Source of the DNA: Aquabacter sp965279295
GTDB lineage: Bacteria; Pseudomonadota; Alphaproteobacteria; Rhizobiales; Xanthobacteraceae
Direction: 5' to 3' (one strand)
Assembly (NCBI GenBank): GCA_965279295.1
Contig: CBDIHQ010000005.1
DNA length: 64,000 nt
In this document: positions 16,848 to 24,719 of the stretch, one piece after another
Position numbering within the stretch: the first letter of the stretch is position 1
Layout of the letters: each line of letters starts with the position of its first letter
Notes under the pieces: model-generated
Seen by the model: only the letters and a program-made list of their open reading frames with translations
Databases searched by the model: none
Told to the model about the DNA's origin: nothing
Made by a program: the position numbers and the translations under genes

Positions 16848-17672
16848 ATGACGTCAGCAGTGGATCCGACCTTCAATATAGCCTCGTCCGTTTCCGCCAA
16901 ACCGGATGCCGTCCAGGCGCCGCCGAAGATCCAGGTGGAAAAGCTCAATTTCTACTACGGGCAGAACCATGCCCTGAAGAACATCAACTTCACGATCCCC
17001 GAGAAGCGCGTCACCGCCATGATCGGGCCGTCGGGCTGCGGTAAGTCCACCCTGCTGCGGGTGTTCAACCGCATGTACGACCTCTACCCCGGCCAGCGCG
17101 CCGAGGGTCAGGTGCTGTTCGACGGTGTCAACATCGTCGGCAAGGAACTGGACCCCACCATCGTGCGCAGTCGCATCGGCATGGTGTTCCAGAAGCCCAC
17201 CCCGTTCCCGATGACCATCTACGACAACATCGCCTTCGGCGTGCGCCTGCACGAGAACCTGAACAAGTCGAAGATGGACGAGCGGGTGGAAAGCTGCCTG
17301 CGCAAGGCGGCGATCTGGGAAGAGACCAAGGATCGTCTCCACACCTCCGCTCTGGGCATGTCCGGCGGTCAGCAGCAGCGCCTGTGCATCGCCCGCACCA
17401 TCGCCGTGCAGCCGGAAGTTATCCTGCTCGACGAGCCGACCTCGGCCCTCGACCCGATCTCCACCTCGAAGATCGAGGACCTGATCGACGAACTGAAGCA
17501 GGACTTCACGATCGTCATCGTGACGCACAACATGCAGCAGGCGGCGCGCTGCGCCGACATCACCGCCTTCTTCTATCTGGGAGAATTGGTGGAAGTCGCG
17601 CCTTCGGACGTGATCTTCACGAATCCCAAGCAGATCAAGACCCGCGACTACATCACCGGCCGCTTCGGCTGA
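16848..17672 (+). CDS. pstB: Phosphate ABC transporter, ATP-binding protein
   Basis: This 274-residue cytoplasmic ATPase drives the Pst transporter. Walker A GPSGCGKS is at residues 60-67, the signature LGMSGGQQQRLCIARTI follows, and Walker B is VILLDEPTSALDP. KLNFYYGQNHALKNINFTIP near the start is typical of PstB. About 20 non-conserved residues precede the fold. ATG 16848 gives the usual length and has GAAGAGG upstream, and earlier in-frame codons are not family-like. PstB also takes part in signalling phosphate status to PhoR together with PhoU. Confidence 0.97.
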   Translation: MTSAVDPTFNIASSVSAKPDAVQAPPKIQVEKLNFYYGQNHALKNINFTIPEKRVTAMIGPSGCGKSTLLRVFNRMYDLYPGQRAEGQVLFDGVNIVGKELDPTIVRSRIGMVFQKPTPFPMTIYDNIAFGVRLHENLNKSKMDERVESCLRKAAIWEETKDRLHTSALGMSGGQQQRLCIARTIAVQPEVILLDEPTSALDPISTSKIEDLIDELKQDFTIVIVTHNMQQAARCADITAFFYLGELVEVAPSDVIFTNPKQIKTRDYITGRFG

Positions 17673-17691
17673 TTACCAGGGATACGCGGAC

Positions 17692-18417
17692 ATGCCCGAG
17701 CATATCGTATCGGCGTTCGACGCCGAATTGAAGGAAATCGGCCGGAAGGTCGTCGAGATGGGCGGCCAGGCCGAGCGCCTCGTGATCGACGCGGTCAACG
17801 CCCTGATCCGCCGCGACGCCGCTTTGGCGCAGCGGGTGATCCTGTTGGATGCCGCCGTCGACATCATCCAGCGCGAGATCGAGGAGAAGGCCATCCTCGT
17901 CATCGCCAAGCGCCAGCCCATGGCGAGCGACCTGCGTGAGCTGGTGGCCGCCATCCGCATCGCCAGCGATTTGGAGCGGATCGGCGATCTCGCCAAGAAC
18001 GTCGGCAAGCGGGTCCTCGCCATTGAGGGCGAGTATCATCCGCAGAAGCTTGTGCGCGGGGTCGAACATATGTCCGACCTTGTGCTCGAGCAGATGAAGG
18101 AAGTGCTCGACGCCTATGCCGGCAAGGATTTGCCGAAGGCGATCGAGGTGTGGCGGCGCGACAGCGGTGTCGACACCATGTACACCTCGCTGTTCCGCGA
18201 ACTTCTCACCTATATGATGGAAGATCCCCGGAACATCTCGGTCTGCACGCATCTCCTGTTCTGCGCGAAGAACATCGAGCGTATCGGCGACCACGCCACC
18301 AACATCGCCGAAACCGTGCACTATATGGTGTCGGGGCAGGTCCTTTCCGATGAGCGGCCGAAGGCGGACATCTCCAGCGAGACGTCCGTCGCGTTCACGG
18401 GGCACGTTCAGGGATAA
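17692..18417 (+). CDS. phoU: Phosphate signalling regulator PhoU
   Basis: This 241-residue all-helical cytoplasmic protein links Pst transport to PhoR, keeping the kinase inactive when phosphate is plentiful. It shows the two PhoU repeats. Metal-binding E/DxxxD-type helices are visible as RIASDLERIGDLAKNV (about residues 88-103) and CAKNIERIGDHATNIAE in the second half. An AGGGATA ribosome-binding site precedes the ATG, 19 bases after pstB. Its stop lies 6 bases before phoB, so translation may be coupled. Confidence 0.96.
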   Translation: MPEHIVSAFDAELKEIGRKVVEMGGQAERLVIDAVNALIRRDAALAQRVILLDAAVDIIQREIEEKAILVIAKRQPMASDLRELVAAIRIASDLERIGDLAKNVGKRVLAIEGEYHPQKLVRGVEHMSDLVLEQMKEVLDAYAGKDLPKAIEVWRRDSGVDTMYTSLFRELLTYMMEDPRNISVCTHLLFCAKNIERIGDHATNIAETVHYMVSGQVLSDERPKADISSETSVAFTGHVQG

Positions 18418-18423
18418 CAGTCA

Positions 18424-19125
18424 GTGCCGGCACGTATCCTGATCATCGAGGACGAGGAGGCGCTGAGCCTCCTCCTCCGCTACAATCTTGAATCCGAAGG
18501 CTATGCGGTTGACGCGGTAAGCCGGGGCGATGAGGGGGAGACCCGTCTGCGCGAGAGCGTGCCCGACCTCATCATTCTCGACTGGATGCTGCCCGGCCTC
18601 TCCGGCATCGAACTGTGTCGGCGCCTTCGGACCCGTCCGGAAACCGAGCGGTTGCCGGTCATCATGCTCACCGCGCGCGGCGACGAGACCGAGCGGGTGC
18701 GCGGCCTTGCCACCGGCGCCGACGATTATGTGGTGAAGCCGTTCTCGGTGCCGGAGCTTCTGGCCCGAGTGCGCGCCCTGCTGCGTCGTGCCAAGCCCGA
18801 GCATGTGGCGACCCTGCTGCGGGCGGGCGATATCGAGCTGGACCGGGAAACCCACCGGGTGCACCGCGCCGGACGCGAGGTTCATCTCGGCCCTACCGAG
18901 TTCCGCCTGCTTGAATTCCTCATGCAGAGCCCCGGCCGGGTGTTCTCGCGCGAGCAATTGCTCGACGGCGTGTGGGGGCAAGACGTCTATATCGACGAGC
19001 GCACCGTGGACGTTCATGTGGGCCGCCTGCGCAAGGCGCTCAATCGCGGACGCCAGATGGACCCGATCCGCACCGTGCGTGGCGCAGGCTATTCGTTCAA
19101 CGAGATGTTCGCCCGCGCGCATTGA
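18424..19125 (+). CDS. phoB: Phosphate-regulon response regulator
   Basis: This 233-residue OmpR-type response regulator activates Pho-box promoters once phosphorylated by PhoR. The receiver domain (residues 1-120) has the acidic pair in IIEDEE and the phospho-acceptor Asp53 in LDWMLPG, with the conserved Lys in VVKPFS. The winged-helix DNA-binding domain (about 130-230) contains LGPTEFRLLEFLM and ERTVDVHVGRLRKAL. It begins at GTG 18424, 6 bases after phoU. It ends the pho/pst block. Its probable own target is the Pho box before pstS. Confidence 0.96.
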   Translation: MPARILIIEDEEALSLLLRYNLESEGYAVDAVSRGDEGETRLRESVPDLIILDWMLPGLSGIELCRRLRTRPETERLPVIMLTARGDETERVRGLATGADDYVVKPFSVPELLARVRALLRRAKPEHVATLLRAGDIELDRETHRVHRAGREVHLGPTEFRLLEFLMQSPGRVFSREQLLDGVWGQDVYIDERTVDVHVGRLRKALNRGRQMDPIRTVRGAGYSFNEMFARAH

Positions 19126-19230
19126 GCTGAAGCATCGCGTCTATCGGCCAATATCTTTAGTCGTACGTGACAGTGCCTGCGTTTCCGAAATGCCTTTCCC
19201 CGTCTTATAAAGGGGGCGGAGGAAACGCAC

Positions 19231-20202
19231 ATGAAACGCATTCTATCTGTTGCCGCGCTTGCGCTGACCATGATGACGGGCAACGCCATGGCGCAGGCGG
19301 ATTACCCGACCCGTCCGGTCCGGCTGATCGTTCCGTTCGCGGCCGGTGGCTCGACGGATATCGTCGCCCGCATCATCGCCGCCAAGATGGGCGAAATTCT
19401 CAAGCAGACGATGATCGTCGAGAACCGCGCGGGCGCAGGCGGAAACGCCGGAGCGGCCGCGGTCGCCCGGGCAGAGCCCGACGGCTACACGGTGCTGATG
19501 GGAACTGTGGCGACGCACGCCATCAACCCGGCGCTTTACACCAAGATGCCGTATGACCCCGTGAAGGACTTCGCCCCAGTCTCGCTGCTGGTGAATGTGC
19601 CGAACGTCGTCGTGGTGAACCCCTCGCTGGGCGTGAAGAGCGTCGCGGAACTGATCGCTTTGCTCAAGGCCAATCCCGGCAAGTATGAATACGCCTCCTC
19701 AGGCATCGGCACGCCGCTGCATCTCTCCGGCGCGCTGTTCGAGAGCATGGCCGGGGTCAAGATGGTGCATGTGCCTTACAAGGGTGCCGGCCCGGCGCTG
19801 CTGGATCTGGTCGGCGGTCAGGTGAAGATCATGTTCGACAACCTGCCCTCATCCATCGGGCAGATCCGCAAGGGCGGCGTCGTCGGCCTTGCTGTCACCA
19901 CCAAGGATCGCTCGCCGGCGACCCCCGACATGCCGACCGTCTCGGAATCCGGCCTGCCGGGGTATGAGACCTATTCCTGGAACGCCATCTTCGCTCCGGC
20001 GGGCACGCCCAAGGCGATCATCGACAAGCTGGCGAAGGCTGGCATCGAGGCGGTTTCGGACCCCGGCGTGAAGGCGCGTCTCGCCGATCTCAGCGCCGTG
20101 TCCGTCGGCTCCACGCCGGCTGAACTGGATGCGCATGTGAAGGCCGAACTGGCGAAATGGGGGCCGGTGGTCAAGGCCTCCGGCGCGTCCGTCGACGAGT
20201 AA
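19231..20202 (+). CDS. Tripartite tricarboxylate transporter (TctC/Bug) solute-binding protein
   Basis: This 323-residue protein has a signal peptide (MKRILSVAALALTMMTGN, cleaved after AMA) and the Bug-family opening YPTRPVRLIVPFAAGGSTD, followed by IVENRAGAGGNAGA and the HVPYKGAGPALLDLVGGQV segment. Such proteins bind carboxylates or other small anions in the periplasm and usually work with TctA/TctB membrane subunits. None is adjacent here, so this is an orphan receptor, as is common in proteobacteria. A GGAGGAAA ribosome-binding site precedes the ATG. The ligand is unknown. Confidence 0.9.
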   Translation: MKRILSVAALALTMMTGNAMAQADYPTRPVRLIVPFAAGGSTDIVARIIAAKMGEILKQTMIVENRAGAGGNAGAAAVARAEPDGYTVLMGTVATHAINPALYTKMPYDPVKDFAPVSLLVNVPNVVVVNPSLGVKSVAELIALLKANPGKYEYASSGIGTPLHLSGALFESMAGVKMVHVPYKGAGPALLDLVGGQVKIMFDNLPSSIGQIRKGGVVGLAVTTKDRSPATPDMPTVSESGLPGYETYSWNAIFAPAGTPKAIIDKLAKAGIEAVSDPGVKARLADLSAVSVGSTPAELDAHVKAELAKWGPVVKASGASVDE

Positions 20203-20204
20203 GG

Positions 20205-20260
20205 GTTCGCCCCGGCCCCCCCCCCCTTTTTCCGCACGCGGGAGAGGGCGGGGCTGGGGG
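20205..20260. repeat. Degenerate copy of GC-rich palindromic repeat (family A)
   Basis: A run of C, a T5 tract, and then CACGCGGGAGAGGGCGGGGC resembles the right arm of the family A repeat seen intact at 20356, 40256 and 46843. It begins directly after the TctC-type gene and may double as its transcription end. The C-homopolymer (11 C) is a likely site of length variation. Confidence 0.55.
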
Positions 20261-20287
20261 CATAGGCCCTAAATCAAGCCTGTGATG

Positions 20288-20322
20288 CCGTGGATGCCCA
20301 GGTTTGTCCCGGGCATCCACGG
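20288..20322. repeat. Palindromic repeat, family B
   Basis: A near-perfect hairpin whose outer arms are CCGTGGATGCCC and GGGCATCCACGG. Related copies lie at 54081-54173 and 60486-60593, always between genes. This is the intergenic palindrome type common in alphaproteobacterial genomes. Confidence 0.75.
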
Positions 20323-20355
20323 CTTTCAGTCCAGACGTCATCGCACGCAGAATTA

Positions 20356-20456
20356 CCCCCTCTCCCGCTTGCGGGGGAGGGGGCTGGCGCCTCGGAAGAA
20401 GCGACGCACCTAACTATTTTTCGCAAATTGTCCCTCCCCCGCGAGCGGGAGAGGGC
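20356..20456. repeat. Inverted pair of family A palindromes
   Basis: A left copy (20356-20386, containing CTCTCCCGCTTGCGGGGGAG) and a right copy in opposite orientation (20432-20456) sit 45 bases apart between two converging genes. Each copy folds on itself, and the pair can also fold into a larger stem. The element may serve as a bidirectional transcription end for gcrA and the TctC-type gene. Confidence 0.75.
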
Positions 20457-20474
20457 GTGATGAACTGCCCGTTC

Positions 20475-20990
20475 TCAGACCCGCGCGACGCGGCGATCCC
20501 GGCGGCGGTCCTGGCTTGGCTGATAGGCCATGCGGGCGTGCTGGGTGCAGTAGGGCATGCCCGAGAGGCTGCGGCCACCGCAGAAATAGAAGCTTTCCGT
20601 GCCTGGCTCGCCCAGTGGCCAGCGGCAGGTGGCTTCGGTCAGGTTCATGATGGTGCAACGCTGCGCCAGCGGCACCACATTGTTGGTGTTCGCCACGGGG
20701 GCCGGGGCCGGCGCGGGTTCCACCAGCGCATCCAAAGCGGGCGCGAGGGCGGTGTTGCCGATTGTCATGGGGCGCGGATTGTTGCCGCGCGGGGCGGGGG
20801 CCTCATTGCGGGCCTTGCGGGGCCGCGCCGGGGTCGTGCTCTTGATGCGTCCGGACAAGCCGAGGCGGTGGACTTTGCCGATCACCGCATTGCGCGTGAT
20901 CCCGCCAAGTTCACCTGCGATCTGGCTTGCGGAGAGGCCTTCGCCCCACAGCCGCTTCAAGAGTTCGACGCGCTCGTCGTTCCAGCTCAT
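20475..20990 (-). CDS. gcrA: Cell-cycle regulator GcrA
   Basis: This 171-residue protein matches GcrA, an alphaproteobacterial sigma70 cofactor that binds promoters carrying CcrM-methylated GANTC sites and controls cell-cycle genes. The DNA-binding domain opens MSWNDERVELLKRLW and continues with ITRNAVIGKVHRLGL (residues 1-45). A Pro/Ala-rich linker leads to the C-terminal polymerase-binding domain with CRWPLGEPG and FCGG...YC cysteines. ATG 20990 gives the canonical N-terminus and has GGAGAGAGCG upstream. Five GANTC sites lie in the region it shares with argD. Confidence 0.95.
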   Translation of the reverse strand: MSWNDERVELLKRLWGEGLSASQIAGELGGITRNAVIGKVHRLGLSGRIKSTTPARPRKARNEAPAPRGNNPRPMTIGNTALAPALDALVEPAPAPAPVANTNNVVPLAQRCTIMNLTEATCRWPLGEPGTESFYFCGGRSLSGMPYCTQHARMAYQPSQDRRRDRRVARV

Positions 20991-21316
20991 CGCTCTCTCC
21001 TTGACGGGCGGACCGCATGCCGCACATGCGGGCGCTCCGTCTCTTACAATGAGACACCGGATTCCCGGAGCCAGCCGGCTCAGCCCGCCCCGATCCTGTC
21101 TCAGCCGCATTTTTACGGACTCCATCAACGCTCCCAAAACACGCCGACAGCGCGAGGGATGATGGTGTCCAGCACCTATTGGAAACACGCCGCAACGACA
21201 TATCGTGGTCGGCGAGGGTCAACCTACAATATGCGCCGACTCCCGCACAGAGTCAGAATGGCGCAACAGGTCGTTTTCCCCAGGTCGTTATGCATTTCTT
21301 AACCTTGAGTGCCGTA

Positions 21317-21344
21317 TTGACCTCGCGCGCGCGATCATTAGAAT
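21317..21344 (+). promoter_or_regulatory. Sigma70 promoter of argD overlapping a GANTC site
   Basis: TTGACC (21317-21322) and TAGAAT (21339-21344) stand 16 bp apart, a good sigma70 match, about 100 bases before the argD start. The methylation site GAATC at 21341-21345 overlaps the -10 box, an arrangement compatible with GcrA/CcrM control. Confidence 0.65.
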
Positions 21345-21356
21345 CCGCGCGTGTCG

Positions 21357-21378
21357 GGCCGCCCCGCTAAGGGCGGCC
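21357..21378 (+). terminator. Hairpin in the argD leader, possible attenuator
   Basis: GGCCGCCC (21357-21364) pairs with GGGCGGCC (21371-21378) around CGCTAA and is followed by TTTGGCATTTT. It lies between the predicted argD promoter and the start codon. It looks like a terminator and could attenuate argD, but no competing antiterminator or leader peptide was identified. Confidence 0.4.
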
Positions 21379-21448
21379 TTTGGCATTTTACAAACCACAT
21401 GCGGATGTCACCTCGCAAATCCGCGCCAAGCCCCATTGGGAGGGCTCC

Positions 21449-22654
21449 TTGATCACCCCCGTCCTGCCGACCTACGCACGTATCGACCTCGAATTCGAAC
21501 GGGGGGAGGGCTGCTGGCTCGTGACCAAAGACGGGCGACGTTATCTCGACTTTACGGCCGGAATAGCGGTGAACATCCTGGGCCATGCCCATCCCGTTCT
21601 GGTGGCGGCGTTGACCGAGCAGGCCGGAAAGCTCTGGCATATCTCGAACCTGTTCCGCATTCCGGAAGGCGAGCGGCTGGCCAAGCGGCTGACCGACGCC
21701 ACTTTCGCAGACACGGTGTTCTTCACCAATTCGGGTGCGGAGGCGCTGGAGTGCGCCATCAAGATGGCGCGCCGCTATCATTTCGCGAACGGCGCTGAGC
21801 GCCCGCGCATGATCACCTTCGAGGGCGCATTCCATGGCCGCACGCTGGCGACCATCGCCGCCGGCGGCAATGCCAAGTATCTCGAAGGCTTCGGCCCGGA
21901 ACTGCCGGGCTTCGATCAGGTCCCGTTCGGCGATATCGCCGCGGTCGAGGCCGCCTTGACCCCCGAGACCGGCTCCATCCTGGTGGAGCCGATCCAGGGG
22001 GAGGGCGGCGTGCGCGTTCCCGCGCACGATTTCCTGCGCCGCCTGCGGGAATTGTGTGATGCCAAGGGCATGCTCCTTGTGCTCGACGAAGTGCAGAGCG
22101 GCGTCGGGCGCACCGGTAGCCTGTTCGCGCACGAGCCGAGCGGCGTCACGCCGGACATTATGGCGGTCGCCAAGGGTATCGGCGGCGGCTTCCCCATGGG
22201 CGCATGCCTTGCCACGGAAGAGGCAGCGAAAGGCATGACGCTCGGTACCCATGGTTCCACCTATGGCGGCAATCCGTTGGCCATGGCGGTGGGCAATGCG
22301 GTGCTCGACATGGTGCTGTCGGAGGGCTTCCTGGAGCGCGTCCGCCACGCCAGCACGCGTTTCAAGCAGAGCCTCGCGGCGGTGCAGGACCGCAACCCCG
22401 GCGTGATCGCCGAGGTGCGGGGCGAGGGCCTGCTGCTGGGCATGCGCGCCAATGTGCCTGCGGCCGAATTGGTCAATGCCCTGCGCGCCGAAGGCATGCT
22501 GGTCCCCGGCGCCGGCGACAATGTCGTGCGTCTCCTGCCCCCGCTCACCGTGACCGATGAAGAGATCGGCATCGCCTGCGAGAAGATCGATGCGGCGTGC
22601 CGCAAGGTCGGCGAGGCGCATCGGATTGCCCCAGCATTGGGAGCCACCCAATGA
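21449..22654 (+). CDS. argD: Acetylornithine aminotransferase
   Basis: This 401-residue class-III PLP transaminase converts N-acetylglutamate semialdehyde to N-acetylornithine in arginine synthesis. The PLP lysine is Lys242 in AVAKGIGGGFPMGA, with the Asp of LVLDEVQSGVGRTG before it. I chose the TTG at 21449 (MITPVLPTYARIDLEFERG) because GGGAGGG stands 5 bases upstream and rhizobial ArgD begins at this point. A TTG at 21380 would add 23 unlikely residues. The stop overlaps the argF ATG (ATGA), so the two genes are translationally coupled. Confidence 0.95.
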   Translation: MITPVLPTYARIDLEFERGEGCWLVTKDGRRYLDFTAGIAVNILGHAHPVLVAALTEQAGKLWHISNLFRIPEGERLAKRLTDATFADTVFFTNSGAEALECAIKMARRYHFANGAERPRMITFEGAFHGRTLATIAAGGNAKYLEGFGPELPGFDQVPFGDIAAVEAALTPETGSILVEPIQGEGGVRVPAHDFLRRLRELCDAKGMLLVLDEVQSGVGRTGSLFAHEPSGVTPDIMAVAKGIGGGFPMGACLATEEAAKGMTLGTHGSTYGGNPLAMAVGNAVLDMVLSEGFLERVRHASTRFKQSLAAVQDRNPGVIAEVRGEGLLLGMRANVPAAELVNALRAEGMLVPGAGDNVVRLLPPLTVTDEEIGIACEKIDAACRKVGEAHRIAPALGATQ

Positions 22655-23580
22655 CCGGCAACGCCGTGCGCCACTTTCTCGACCTGTCGGAGATTTCCGC
22701 TGCGGATCTCCGGCACGTCCTCGAACTCTCCAAGGACCTCAAAGCCCGCCGGCGCGCAGGTGAGGTGACGCGCACGCTCGCCGGCAAGACGCTGGCGATG
22801 GTGTTCGACAAACCCTCGACCCGCACCCGCGTGTCGTTCGACCTCGGCATGCGGCAGTTGGGCGGCGACACCCTCATGCTCACCGGCGCCGAGATGCAGC
22901 TAGGCCGTGGCGAGAGCATCTCCGACACCGCGCAGGTGCTGTCGCGTTTTGTCGACGCCATCATGATACGCATTCTCGATCACGATCAGCTTGTGGCTCT
23001 GGCGAAAAGCGCCACGGTGCCGGTCATCAACGGCCTGACCCGGTTGTCCCATCCCTGCCAGGTGATGGCGGACGTGCTGACCTTCGAGGAGCACAAGGGT
23101 CCTATCAAGGGCCGAACCGTGGCCTGGACCGGGGACGCCAACAACGTGCTGGCGTCGTGGGTGCATGCCGCCCAGCGGTTCGAGTTCACCCTCAAGGTGG
23201 CGACCCCGAAGCAATTGGCACCGACCCGCGAGGTGAAGGATTTCGTCAAGCGCACCAAGGCGCATGTGACCTTCGGCACCGATCCGGAAGCGGCGGTCGC
23301 GGGCGCCGACTGCGTCACCACGGACACCTGGGTGTCCATGGGCGACAAGGAGACCGAGAAGCGGCACAACCTGCTGAAGCCCTATCAGGTCAACGGCGCT
23401 CTCATGTCGCTTGCGGCGCCGGACGCCATCTTCATGCATTGCCTTCCCGCCCATCGCGGTGAGGAGGTGACGGACGAGGTGATGGACGGGCCGCAGTCTG
23501 TGGTGTTCGACGAGGCGGAAAATCGCCTGCACGCCCAGAAGGGCATCCTCGCCTGGTGTTTCGAGACCGCGCGGGCGTGA
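22651..23580 (+). CDS. argF: Ornithine carbamoyltransferase
   Basis: This 309-residue enzyme joins ornithine and carbamoyl phosphate to make citrulline. The carbamoyl-phosphate motif is DKPSTRTRVSFD (about residues 51-62), the ornithine side shows LSHPCQVMADV, and the C-terminal catalytic motif is HCLPAHRGEE. Its length is normal for a catabolic/anabolic OTC subunit. Its ATG overlaps the argD stop codon. The argD-argF-hslO order is common in alphaproteobacteria, so hslO probably shares the transcript. Confidence 0.97.
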   Translation: MTGNAVRHFLDLSEISAADLRHVLELSKDLKARRRAGEVTRTLAGKTLAMVFDKPSTRTRVSFDLGMRQLGGDTLMLTGAEMQLGRGESISDTAQVLSRFVDAIMIRILDHDQLVALAKSATVPVINGLTRLSHPCQVMADVLTFEEHKGPIKGRTVAWTGDANNVLASWVHAAQRFEFTLKVATPKQLAPTREVKDFVKRTKAHVTFGTDPEAAVAGADCVTTDTWVSMGDKETEKRHNLLKPYQVNGALMSLAAPDAIFMHCLPAHRGEEVTDEVMDGPQSVVFDEAENRLHAQKGILAWCFETARA

Positions 23581-23704
23581 CGGTTCCGCTTTCGGCATGA
23601 ATGCCTATATCTGAGACCAGAAACGCATTCTAATCCCCACGGGCGGATGACTGGCGAACTTCGGCGCGCCGGTTGATCCGTGCGTGAGCGGTCCGAGGTT
23701 CAAC

Positions 23705-24700
23705 ATGGTAACGGACAATTCCCCCGCGCAGCGCCTCGAAGGCGTGGACGATGCTGTGCTTCCCTTCCAGGTGGACGCACTCGACATCCGAGGCCGCACG
23801 GTTCGCCTTGGCACATCGCTCGATGCGGCCCTTGCTCACCACGACTACCCCTCGTCCGTGAAGCGCGTACTGGGCGAAGCCATCGCCCTGACGGCGCTAC
23901 TCGGGACGTCGCTGAAGTTCGACGGCCGCTTCATCCTCCAGACCCAGAGCGACGGGCCGGTGGACATGCTGGTGGTGGATTTCGTCAGCCCCGACAAGAT
24001 TCGCGCCTATGCGCGTTTCGACAAGGATGTGCTGGCGGAAGCCGAGCGTGCCGGCCGCGCGACGCCCGCCGCTTTGCTTGGGCGCGGTCATCTCGCCATG
24101 ACCATCGACCAGGGCCTTTCGGTGAACCGCTACCAGGGCATCGTCGCGCTGGACGGGGAGGGGCTGGAGGCGGCGGCGCACCAGTATTTCCTGCAGTCCG
24201 AGCAGATCCCCACCAAGGTCCGTCTCGCTGTCGGCGAGGAAGTGCGGGTCGGTGGGGCGCCATCCTCTTGGCGCGCGGGCGGCCTTCTCGCGCAATTCCT
24301 TCCCGCCGAAGCGGGGCGCGCCGCCCAGGCCGATCTGCACCCCGGCGATGCGCCGGAGGGGACGGAGTTCCACGAACTGGGCGAGGATGACGCCTGGATG
24401 GAGGCGCAATCCCTGGTGGCGACGCTCCAGGATGTCGAGTTGATCGACCGCGAACTGTCCAGCGAGCAGCTGCTTTATCGGCTGTTCCACGAGCGCGGCG
24501 TGCGGGTGTTCGAGCCGCAGGCGGTCACGGCCCACTGCACCTGCTCACGCGAGCGGGTGGCCGGTGTGCTGGCGAGTTTCGAGCCCGAGGAGCGGCAGGA
24601 TATGGTGCAGGACGACGGACGGGTGAGCGTGACTTGCGAGTTCTGTGGCCGCACCTACGGCTTCGCCGCCGAGGAAGTGCTGGGCGACCAGAGCGCCTGA
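23705..24700 (+). CDS. hslO: Redox-regulated chaperone Hsp33
   Basis: This 331-residue cytoplasmic chaperone holds unfolding proteins under oxidative stress. Its switch is a C-terminal zinc site of four cysteines, seen here as HCTCS (about residues 278-282) and CEFC (about 311-314) in the usual CxC...CxxC arrangement. The N-terminal substrate-binding domain includes ALLGTSLKFDGRFILQTQSD. ATG 23705 has a GAGG site 8 bases upstream. A GTG at 23684 would add seven residues. It lies 124 bases after argF on the same strand. Confidence 0.95.
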   Translation: MVTDNSPAQRLEGVDDAVLPFQVDALDIRGRTVRLGTSLDAALAHHDYPSSVKRVLGEAIALTALLGTSLKFDGRFILQTQSDGPVDMLVVDFVSPDKIRAYARFDKDVLAEAERAGRATPAALLGRGHLAMTIDQGLSVNRYQGIVALDGEGLEAAAHQYFLQSEQIPTKVRLAVGEEVRVGGAPSSWRAGGLLAQFLPAEAGRAAQADLHPGDAPEGTEFHELGEDDAWMEAQSLVATLQDVELIDRELSSEQLLYRLFHERGVRVFEPQAVTAHCTCSRERVAGVLASFEPEERQDMVQDDGRVSVTCEFCGRTYGFAAEEVLGDQSA

Positions 24701-24719
24701 GCCGGAGGCCTGAGGGCTC

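Larger units (their letters stand above)
20991..21448. promoter_or_regulatory. gcrA-argD divergent control region with five GANTC sites
   Basis: These 458 bases hold no supported gene. GANTC sites, the CcrM methylation target, occur at 21060, 21118, 21238, 21250 and 21341. About one to two would be expected by chance in this length. They could set cell-cycle timing for gcrA and for argD-argF. The argD promoter and leader hairpin inside this region are listed separately. Confidence 0.55.

Noticed and set aside
20356..20456. CRISPR-like array from the repeated palindromes
   Set aside because: There are only two copies, in opposite orientation, without regular spacers or cas genes. They are dispersed intergenic palindromes.
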